From: Terriglobia bacterium
GTDB lineage: Bacteria; Acidobacteriota; Vicinamibacteria; Vicinamibacterales; CAVVIG01
DNA: 64,000 bases
Assembly: GCA_020073005.1 (NCBI GenBank)
Contig: JAIQFX010000013.1
Location: 1 to 64,000 of the forward strand
Direction: 5' to 3'
The notes under the pieces are model-generated. The model did not search any database, was not told the origin of the DNA, and saw only the letters and a list, made by a program, of their open reading frames with translations. The position numbers and the translations under genes are program-made. The first letter of the stretch is position 1, and each line of letters opens with the position of its first letter. Below, piece after piece: positions 58,216-64,000 of the stretch.

Positions 58216-59472
58216 ATGAACGCCTGCATCCTCGCCGTCGGCAGCGAAATGCTCACGCCGTTTCGCGTCGACACCAACTCGCTGACCATCACCGAGCGGC
58301 TGAACGCGATCGGGTACGACGTCCGGCTGAAGGCGGTCGTGGCGGATCACGTCGACGAACTGGCGCGCGTGATCGACGGCGCGCTCACGTGGGCGGACCT
58401 CATCGTGATCACCGGCGGGCTCGGGCCAACTGAAGATGACATCACGCGCGACGCGGTCGCGCGCGTGCTCGATGCGCCGCTGGCGATCGACGAGCGCATC
58501 GTCGATCGCATCAAGGAACGGTTCGCGAAACGCGGGCTGACGATGGCCGCGATCAACCGGCGGCAGGCGATGGTGCCGCGCGGCGCGGTCGTCCTCGAGA
58601 ACGCGAACGGCACGGCGCCGGGATTGTGGCTGGAGCGGGGCAGGACCGCGATCGTGCTCCTGCCCGGACCGCCGCGCGAGATGACGCCGATGTTCGACGC
58701 GGTCGTTCGCGAGCGGCTGGCGCCGAAGATGGCCGGGCGCGGACTGTTCCGGCGCGTGCTGAAGATCACCGGCCGATCGGAGTCGGACGTGGATGCGAAC
58801 GTGCAGCCGATCTACAGCCGCTGGACGTCCCAGACCGTGCCCATCCACACTACGATCCTCGCGGCGCTCGGTCAGACGGAACTGCATCTGACCGCGCATG
58901 CTCCGAGCCGCGCGGACGCCGAGACTGTGCTCGAGTCCGCCGTCGGTGAATTGCTCGAGGTGCTCGGGTCCGCGGTGTATTGCGTGGACGGCCGGCCGCT
59001 CGAAGCGGTCGTGGGCGCGCTGCTGAGCGATCGCGGGCTCACCATCGCCGTGGCCGAATCGTGCACGGGCGGGTTGCTGATGTCGCGCCTCACCGATGTG
59101 GCGGGCAGTTCCCGGTACGTCGAGCGCGGAGTCGTCTGCTACAGCAATCGCGCGAAGACTGAACTGGCGGGCGTGCCGGAGTCGCTCATCGCCGGGCACG
59201 GGGCGGTCAGCGAGCCGGTCGCGCGCGCGATGGCGGAGGGAATTCGGCAGCGCGCGGGCACGAACGTCGGCGTGGGCATCACCGGAATCGCCGGCCCCGG
59301 CGGCGGCACGCCGGAGAAGCCCGTGGGAACGGTCGCCGTGGCCGTCATCGTTGACGGCGAAGCGCGCGTGCGGACGTTCCAGTTCGTCGGCCCGCGCGAG
59401 ATGGTGAAGTACCAGGCCGCTCAGGCTGCGATGAACATGTTGCGGCTCATCCTGTTGAAGTCGGAGACGTGA
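58216..59472 (+). CDS. cinA: CinA-family nicotinamide-nucleotide amidohydrolase
   Basis: A 418-residue protein. An N-terminal molybdopterin-binding-type domain (ILAVGSEMLTPFRVDTNS, TGGLGPTEDDITRDAVA) is followed by the C-terminal CinA amidohydrolase domain with AESCTGGLLMSRLTDV, YSNRAKTELAGVPE and GVGITGIAGPGGGTPEKPVGTV. It hydrolyses NMN to NaMN in NAD salvage. The ATG at 58216 directly follows the repeat tract. A short gap leads to thpR in the same direction. Confidence 0.92.
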   Translation: MNACILAVGSEMLTPFRVDTNSLTITERLNAIGYDVRLKAVVADHVDELARVIDGALTWADLIVITGGLGPTEDDITRDAVARVLDAPLAIDERIVDRIKERFAKRGLTMAAINRRQAMVPRGAVVLENANGTAPGLWLERGRTAIVLLPGPPREMTPMFDAVVRERLAPKMAGRGLFRRVLKITGRSESDVDANVQPIYSRWTSQTVPIHTTILAALGQTELHLTAHAPSRADAETVLESAVGELLEVLGSAVYCVDGRPLEAVVGALLSDRGLTIAVAESCTGGLLMSRLTDVAGSSRYVERGVVCYSNRAKTELAGVPESLIAGHGAVSEPVARAMAEGIRQRAGTNVGVGITGIAGPGGGTPEKPVGTVAVAVIVDGEARVRTFQFVGPREMVKYQAAQAAMNMLRLILLKSET

Positions 59473-59478
59473 CCGGCG

Positions 59479-60102
59479 GTGCGGCTGTTCCTCGCGGTCG
59501 ATCCGGACGACGAGGCGCGGCGGGCGATCGCCGCCGAACAAAAGCGACTCCTGTCCGCGCTCGGCGACGCCGCCGATCAGATCCGGCCGGTGCGGCCGGA
59601 GCACATGCACATGACTCTGGTCTTCCTCGGTGACGTCGACGACTCGCGGGTCGCAGCAGTGGTTGATGCGTGCGGCCGGCCCATCGACGCCCGGCCCTTC
59701 GACATGGCATTCGCCGGCGTGGGCGTCTTTCCGCCGCGCGGCGCGCCGCGCGCGCTGTGGATCGGCGTCGACGCCGGCGCGAGCGAGTTGACCGCCGTTC
59801 AGCAGGAGATGGCCGCGCGTGTCGGGCGTCTCGGGTTCGCGGAGGAAGGCGGCGCGTTCCGCCCGCATCTGACGCTGGGACGCTGGCGTCGCTCGCGGCC
59901 GTCGGATCGCGGACGTGTGCTGGCGCAGGCCTCGCACACGCCGGCGGCGCGGTGCCGCGTCGATCGCGTGACCCTGTATCGCAGCGAGCTGCCATCGGCT
60001 CCGCACGCCGGCCCGACCTACACGGCGCTGGCGCATGCTAATCTGACCCGCGGGCCGTCGCCGACAGGGCCGCCCGCGCCCGGCCGCGCGACCGTTACAT
60101 GA
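59479..60102 (+). CDS. thpR: RNA 2',3'-cyclic phosphodiesterase
   Basis: A 207-residue 2H phosphoesterase of the LigT/ThpR type. The two catalytic H-x-T motifs are HMT (His44, Thr46) in PEHMHMTLVFLG and HLT in FRPHLTLGRW. The start is GTG 59479 (MRLFLAVDPDDEARRAI), 6 bases after cinA. The C-terminal 20 residues (GPSPTGPPAPGRATVT) extend past the domain. The stop overlaps the plsY ATG (ATGA). Confidence 0.9.
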   Translation: MRLFLAVDPDDEARRAIAAEQKRLLSALGDAADQIRPVRPEHMHMTLVFLGDVDDSRVAAVVDACGRPIDARPFDMAFAGVGVFPPRGAPRALWIGVDAGASELTAVQQEMAARVGRLGFAEEGGAFRPHLTLGRWRRSRPSDRGRVLAQASHTPAARCRVDRVTLYRSELPSAPHAGPTYTALAHANLTRGPSPTGPPAPGRATVT

Positions 60103-60683
60103 CCGCGATCATCATCGCCGCCTATCTCATCGGGTCGATCCCGTTCGCGCTGATCACGGCGCGCCGCTGGGGCGCGATCGATCTGCGTCAGATGGGCAGC
60201 GGCAATCTCGGCGCCGCGAACGTGATGCGCGCGACAGGCATCACCGCGGGCGCGGTGGTGGCGGCGCTCGACATGGCGAAAGGCGCCGCGAGCGTGTGGC
60301 TCGCCGGGCGCCTGAGCGGAGAGCCGGCCGCGCCGGCCGTCGCCGGGCTCGCGGCGATCCTCGGTCACATCTATCCGATCTGGCTGCGGTTCCGCGGCGG
60401 CAAAGGCGTGGCGACCGCGTGCGGCGCGTTTGCGGTGCTCGCGCCCGCGGCCGTCATGCCGGCGCTCGCGCTGTTTGTCGGCGTCGTCTGGCTGACGAAG
60501 TACATCTCGCTCGGATCGATGCTCGCGTCGATCGCGCTGCCGCCCCTGGCGTACGCGCTCGGCAGTTCCGACCCGGTCGTCGTGGTCGCGACGGCGGCAG
60601 CGGCGATCATCGTCTTCCGTCATCGATCCAATCTGGCCCGGTTGCGCGCGCGTACCGAGCGGCGGCTCGGAGCGCGGGCCTGA
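60099..60683 (+). CDS. plsY: Acyl-phosphate glycerol-3-phosphate acyltransferase
   Basis: A 194-residue membrane enzyme that makes lysophosphatidate from glycerol-3-phosphate and acyl-phosphate. The three loops are IDLRQMGSGNLGAANVMR, FRGGKGVATACGAF and RHRSNLARL, as in PlsY, with five to six helices. The ATG overlaps the thpR stop and its own stop overlaps the gpsA start by one base (TGATG). plsY-gpsA adjacency provides substrate and enzyme together. Confidence 0.95.
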   Translation: MTAIIIAAYLIGSIPFALITARRWGAIDLRQMGSGNLGAANVMRATGITAGAVVAALDMAKGAASVWLAGRLSGEPAAPAVAGLAAILGHIYPIWLRFRGGKGVATACGAFAVLAPAAVMPALALFVGVVWLTKYISLGSMLASIALPPLAYALGSSDPVVVVATAAAAIIVFRHRSNLARLRARTERRLGARA

Positions 60684-61690
60684 TGCGCGCCGTCAGCGTC
60701 CTCGGTGCGGGAAGCTGGGGCACGGCGCTCGCCGCGCACCTGGGTCGCGTCGGCCACGACGTCCAGCTGTGGGCGCGCGATCGCGCGCTCGTCGACGACA
60801 TGAACGTCCGCAGGTTCAACGCGACCTACCTTCCGGAGATCGTCCTTCCACGCACCGTCACCGTGACGCATGCGTTGTCCGACGCGCTGCGTGACAGCGA
60901 CCTGGTCGTTCTGGCGATCCCTTCGCACGGCCTGCGCGCGGTCGTCCGCGAGGCCGCGGCGTCGGTGACGCCGGGGGCGGTACTGGTGAGCGCGGCGAAG
61001 GGTCTCGAGAGCGGAACGCTGCTGCGGATGTCGGAAGTGATCGGGCAGGAAGCTGGATCCGGACATCCGGTCGTCGTGCTGTCGGGGCCGAGCTTCGCGC
61101 TCGAGGTCGCGCGGCAGCAACCGACCGCGGTGCTGGCGGCGTCCGTGCACGTCGCGGCGATGGAACTGGTCCAGGCGGAATTCCGCGGCCCGTCGCTGCG
61201 CCTCTACGGCAGCGACGATGTCGTTGGCGTCGAGATCGGCGGAGCGTTGAAGAACACCATCGCGATCGCCGCGGGCGTCGTGGAGGGGCTGGGGCTCGGT
61301 CACAACGCGCTGGCCGCGCTCATCACGCGCGGGCTCGCCGAACTGACACGCCTGGCGTGCGCCGCCGGCGGCCGGCGCGAAACGCTGGCCGGGCTGAGCG
61401 GGCTCGGCGATCTCGTGCTCACGTGCACGGGTGACCTGAGCCGCAATCGCCGCGTCGGCGTCGAACTGGCGCGCGGCCGCGCGCTGCTGGAGATTCTGGC
61501 CGGGATGAAAATGGTGGCGGAAGGGGTGCGGACGACCGGCGCGGCGCTCGCCCTGGGCGCGCGCTACGGTGTGGAGCTCCCGATCGCCACGCAGATGGCG
61601 GAAGTCCTCGACGGGCGATCCGACGTCCGCACGGCGCTCGAGGCGCTCATGCTGCGGCGCCAGCGCTCCGAAGCCGACAGCGCAGGGTGA
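60683..61690 (+). CDS. gpsA: Glycerol-3-phosphate dehydrogenase [NAD(P)+]
   Basis: A 335-residue enzyme that reduces dihydroxyacetone phosphate to glycerol-3-phosphate for lipid synthesis. The cofactor motif GAGSWGTALAAHL, VSAAKGLESGT, LSGPSFALEVARQQPTAV, GGALKNTIAIAAGVVEGL with the catalytic Lys, and GLSGLGDLVLTCTGDLSRNR are present. ATG 60683 is the start; the longer open frame upstream is plsY in another frame. Its stop is next to an inverting octamer tract. Confidence 0.95.
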   Translation: MRAVSVLGAGSWGTALAAHLGRVGHDVQLWARDRALVDDMNVRRFNATYLPEIVLPRTVTVTHALSDALRDSDLVVLAIPSHGLRAVVREAAASVTPGAVLVSAAKGLESGTLLRMSEVIGQEAGSGHPVVVLSGPSFALEVARQQPTAVLAASVHVAAMELVQAEFRGPSLRLYGSDDVVGVEIGGALKNTIAIAAGVVEGLGLGHNALAALITRGLAELTRLACAAGGRRETLAGLSGLGDLVLTCTGDLSRNRRVGVELARGRALLEILAGMKMVAEGVRTTGAALALGARYGVELPIATQMAEVLDGRSDVRTALEALMLRRQRSEADSAG

Positions 61691-61805
61691 ATTGGGCAAG
61701 TGGGTAATCTGGTAATCTGGTAATCGTCCGGTTCAACACGGAGCGGTTCGCTCGATTACCAATTACCCAACTACCCAACTACCCAACTACTCAATTACCA
61801 GATTC
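61690..61805. repeat. Inverting octamer repeat tract between gpsA and ftsY
   Basis: The left half has AATTGGGC, AAGTGGGT, AATCTGGT, AATCTGGT, AATCG. A loop of 26 bases follows. The right half has CGATTACC, AATTACCC, AACTACCC, AACTACCC, AACTACTC, AATTACCA. TGGTAATCG (61718-61726) and CGATTACCA (61753-61761) pair perfectly over 9 bp. It fills the 120-base gap, leaving no ribosome-binding site for ftsY. Confidence 0.85.
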
Positions 61806-61810
61806 TTCCT

Positions 61811-62734
61811 GTGGGTTTCTTCGGCCGCATCCGCGACGGTCTCTCGCGCACCACGCAGCAGATTGTCGCGCGCTTCGACGACATCGCGCGGCGCGTCGAC
61901 GCGCCCGAGCAGCGCTCGCGCCCCGTCGAGGCCGCGACGCTCGACGCGCTTGAAGAGCTGCTCATCTCGGCTGACATCGGCGTCGGCGCGACCGATCGCA
62001 TCATCGCGGCCGTGAGGATGCGCTCGCGCAACGGCGCGAGCCTGCGCGATCTGGTGAAGCAGGAGATCCGCGATGTCTTCGCCGCGGTCGACCGGCCGAT
62101 CGTCGTCGCGCAGCATCCGAAGGTGACGCTCATCGTCGGCGTCAACGGGACCGGCAAGACGACGACCGTCGGCAAGCTGGCGAATCTCCTCAAGAAAGAG
62201 GGTCACGCGCCGCTCGTCTGCGCGGCCGACACGTTTCGCGCGGCGGCGGTGGAGCAGCTCGAGATCTGGGCGACGCGCGCCGGCGTCGACCTCATACGCG
62301 CGCGCGAAGGCGCGGATCCCGCGGCGGTCGTGTTCGACGCGATTTCCTCGGGCAAAGCGAAGGGCCGCGATCCGATCCTCGTCGATACGGCCGGCCGGCT
62401 GCACACGCGCGTGAACTTGATGAACGAGCTCGACAAGATCCGGCGCATCGCGGCGCGCGAAGTGCCCGGCGCGCCGCAGGAAGTGCTGCTCGTGCTCGAC
62501 GCGACCGTCGGCCAGAACGGCGTGACGCAGGCGCGCGAGTTCATGAGCGCGGCCGGCGTGAACGGCATCGTGCTGACGAAGCTCGACGGGACCGCCAAGG
62601 GCGGCGTCGCCGTCGCGATTGCGCACGATCTGAAGCTGCCGATCCGCTACGTGGGTGTCGGCGAAGGCATCGACGATCTGGTTCCGTTCTCCGCCGACGA
62701 GTACGTCGACGGGCTGTTCGAGGAGAAGTGGTAG
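61811..62734 (+). CDS. ftsY: Signal recognition particle receptor
   Basis: A 307-residue SRP-family GTPase that docks ribosomes making membrane proteins. It shows the N domain (ALEELLISADIGVGATDRII), P-loop GVNGTGKTTTVGKLANLL, DTFRAAAVEQLEIW, VDTAGRLHTRVNLMNEL and LTKLDGTAKGG. The acidic A domain of E. coli FtsY is missing, as in many compact forms. The GTG start at 61811 has no clear ribosome-binding site; the sequence just upstream is pyrimidine-rich. Its end overlaps ribD by 7 bases. Confidence 0.95.
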   Translation: MGFFGRIRDGLSRTTQQIVARFDDIARRVDAPEQRSRPVEAATLDALEELLISADIGVGATDRIIAAVRMRSRNGASLRDLVKQEIRDVFAAVDRPIVVAQHPKVTLIVGVNGTGKTTTVGKLANLLKKEGHAPLVCAADTFRAAAVEQLEIWATRAGVDLIRAREGADPAAVVFDAISSGKAKGRDPILVDTAGRLHTRVNLMNELDKIRRIAAREVPGAPQEVLLVLDATVGQNGVTQAREFMSAAGVNGIVLTKLDGTAKGGVAVAIAHDLKLPIRYVGVGEGIDDLVPFSADEYVDGLFEEKW

Positions 62735-63807
62735 ATCGCGACTACATGGAACGCGCGCTGTTCCACGCGGCCCGGGGCCGCGGCCGCACGAGTCCGAATC
62801 CGCTCGTGGGCGCGGTCGTCGTGTCGCCCGACGGCGTGATCGTCGGGCAGGGCTATCACGAGCAGGCGGGCGCGCCGCACGCGGAAGCGCACGCGCTCGC
62901 GGCCGCCGGCGCGCGCGCGCGCGGCGCGACGCTCTACTGCACGCTCGAGCCCTGCTGTCACCAGGGCCGCACCGGTCCCTGCGTGACGCGCATCGTCGAG
63001 GCGGGCATCGCGCGCGTCGTGGCCTCGGTCGAGGATCCGAATCCGGTCGTGCAGGGACGCGGGTTCGCGTATCTCCGCGAGCATGGTGTGACGGTTCACG
63101 TGGGAGAAGCGGCGGAGACGGCGACCGCGCTGAACCAGCCGTTCTTCACGCTGATGCACGAGCGGCGCCCGTTCGTGATCCTGAAAGCGGCGACCAGCCT
63201 CGACGGCCGGATCGCCGCGGCGCCTGGCCAGCGCACGCGGCTCACGTCGGCGCCGGCCAACCGCCACGCGCATCGCGTGCGGGCCGAAGTCGACGCGATC
63301 GCCGTGGGCGTGGGGACGATCCTGATCGACGATCCCGAGCTGAGCGCGCGCGGCGCGTACCGGGAGCGTCCGCTGACGCGGGTCATCTTCGACCGGCAGC
63401 TCCGCACGCCGCCGGACGCCCGGATACTCTCGACACGCGACGCCGGGCCTGTCATCATCGTGACCACGGCCGCTGCCGCCAGCCGTAAGGAACTTCTCAA
63501 AGCCCTCGAAGCGCGTGGCGCGGAGATTGAAGTGGCCGACGGGACGCTGCGGTCGGCGCTGCGGCGGCTCGGCGAGCGTCAGGTGGGCTCGCTGCTCCTC
63601 GAAGGCGGGGCGGCGATTCACGCGGCCGCCTGGGACGATCATCTGGTGGATTACGTGCGGCTGTACGTGACGCCCCACACGCTGGGCGAGGGCGGGGTGC
63701 CGCTGCTGCCGGGCCGGACGTTTTCTTCCGCTGAACTCCGCGACCGGCGCGCGTACGCGCTGGGGCCAGACACCGTGATTGAAGGTTATGTTCACCGGCC
63801 TCGTTGA
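62728..63807 (+). CDS. ribD: Bifunctional riboflavin deaminase/reductase
   Basis: A 359-residue enzyme for two steps of riboflavin synthesis. The N-terminal deaminase has the zinc motif HAEAHAL and CTLEPCCHQGRTGPC; most relatives have HAEVHAL. The C-terminal reductase starts ILKAATSLDGRIAAAPGQRTRLT and includes LLLEGGAAIHAAAWDDHLVD. The GTG start (62728) overlaps ftsY; ATG 62746 is possible but would shorten the first helix. The ribE start lies 20 bases before its stop. Confidence 0.94.
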   Translation: MVDRDYMERALFHAARGRGRTSPNPLVGAVVVSPDGVIVGQGYHEQAGAPHAEAHALAAAGARARGATLYCTLEPCCHQGRTGPCVTRIVEAGIARVVASVEDPNPVVQGRGFAYLREHGVTVHVGEAAETATALNQPFFTLMHERRPFVILKAATSLDGRIAAAPGQRTRLTSAPANRHAHRVRAEVDAIAVGVGTILIDDPELSARGAYRERPLTRVIFDRQLRTPPDARILSTRDAGPVIIVTTAAAASRKELLKALEARGAEIEVADGTLRSALRRLGERQVGSLLLEGGAAIHAAAWDDHLVDYVRLYVTPHTLGEGGVPLLPGRTFSSAELRDRRAYALGPDTVIEGYVHRPR

Positions 63808-64000
63808 ATACGTCGGCGAATTGATCGAGCGCAAGCCGACCAGCGGCGGTTTTCGTCTGCGCATCGGCTCGTCGCTGGCGCCGGAGCTCGCGCCCGGCGA
63901 CAGCGTCGCGGTCAATGGCGTCTGCCTGACGGTGATTCTCGCCGAGCAGCAGGAGATTCACGCCGACATCGGTCCGGAGACCGTCCGCGTGACGACGCTC
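63788..64000 (+). CDS. ribE: Riboflavin synthase alpha chain (partial, 5' part)
   Basis: The gene runs off the window. The first 71 residues show the typical start MFTGLVEYVGEL, RIGSSLAPELAPGDSVAVNGVCLTVI and ADIGPETVRVTTL, the first lumazine-binding domain. The enzyme converts two lumazines to riboflavin. The ATG with GAAGG just upstream overlaps the ribD 3' end, so the two are coupled. Other rib genes may follow beyond the window. Confidence 0.92.
   Translation, partial: MFTGLVEYVGELIERKPTSGGFRLRIGSSLAPELAPGDSVAVNGVCLTVILAEQQEIHADIGPETVRVTTL

Noticed and set aside
58133-61805. The octamer tracts as CRISPR arrays
   Set aside because: Units are 8 bases with no spacers of constant length and no cas genes nearby.

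Overview
This 64 kb window is GC-rich, densely packed bacterial chromosome. Genes lie on both strands, many overlap by 1-4 bases (ATGA, GTGA, TGATG), and GTG or TTG starts are common. I see no rRNA, tRNA, CRISPR array, transposase gene or prophage. The gene mix (ECF sigma/anti-sigma pairs followed by DUF4097-type proteins, long plant/cyanobacterium-like IspH, efflux adaptors with long Gly-rich inserts, a TPR-sigma54 regulator, SelB) fits Acidobacteriota, perhaps Vicinamibacteria. That placement is inference from gene content and composition, not proof.

Layout. 0-4 kb: a PilZ-like protein, a large TPR/AAA+/Fis sigma54 activator and an unknown Cys-rich protein, all on the minus strand. 4-12.7 kb: glucose-6-phosphate isomerase (minus), then a plus-strand run with a SGNH esterase, a YbbA/YbbP-type ABC transporter, a nucleobase permease, a DksA-like protein and folK. 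12.7-15.2 kb: an ECF sigma factor, its zf-HC2 anti-sigma factor and a DUF4097-type adhesin-like protein (minus). 15.2-29.9 kb: a nine-gene minus-strand efflux block in the order Spy-like chaperone, TolC, MacA-like adaptor, split MacB ATPase and permease, adaptor, RND pump, adaptor, RND pump. 29.9-32.3 kb: ispH preceded by a second sigma/anti-sigma pair. 32.5-43.1 kb (plus): pckA-gatB-ftsE-ftsX, then a promoter, a small unknown gene, glycerate 2-kinase, RNase R and SelB. 43.1-46.1 kb: tatA, a geranylgeranyl-reductase-like flavoprotein, a stress-domain protein and a TonB-like protein. 46.3-49.6 kb (minus): groES-groEL with a consensus promoter and a CIRCE operator, then purC coupled to a 70-aa Fis-like protein. 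49.7-54.9 kb (plus): a membrane flippase-like protein, nrdR and an NtrY/NtrX-type two-component system. 54.9-64 kb: glutamate formiminotransferase (minus), then a plus-strand run with a TPR protein, an RDD protein, pgpA, cinA, thpR, plsY, gpsA, ftsY, ribD and the start of ribE.

How the parts work together. The efflux block supplies three tripartite pumps sharing one outer-membrane channel plus a periplasmic chaperone. pgpA, plsY and gpsA are phospholipid synthesis genes; ribD and ribE are riboflavin synthesis; pckA, pgi and glycerate kinase belong to central carbon metabolism.

The most unusual non-coding feature is a set of eight short tracts at gene borders. Each is built from degenerate 7-mer or 8-mer direct repeats, and several flip orientation half way so that they can fold into hairpins. 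They often contain the stop codon of one gene and sometimes the start of the next. Two palindromes sharing a GGGGACGGGT-type core, resembling REP elements, sit inside coding sequences (glycerate kinase and an anti-sigma factor).
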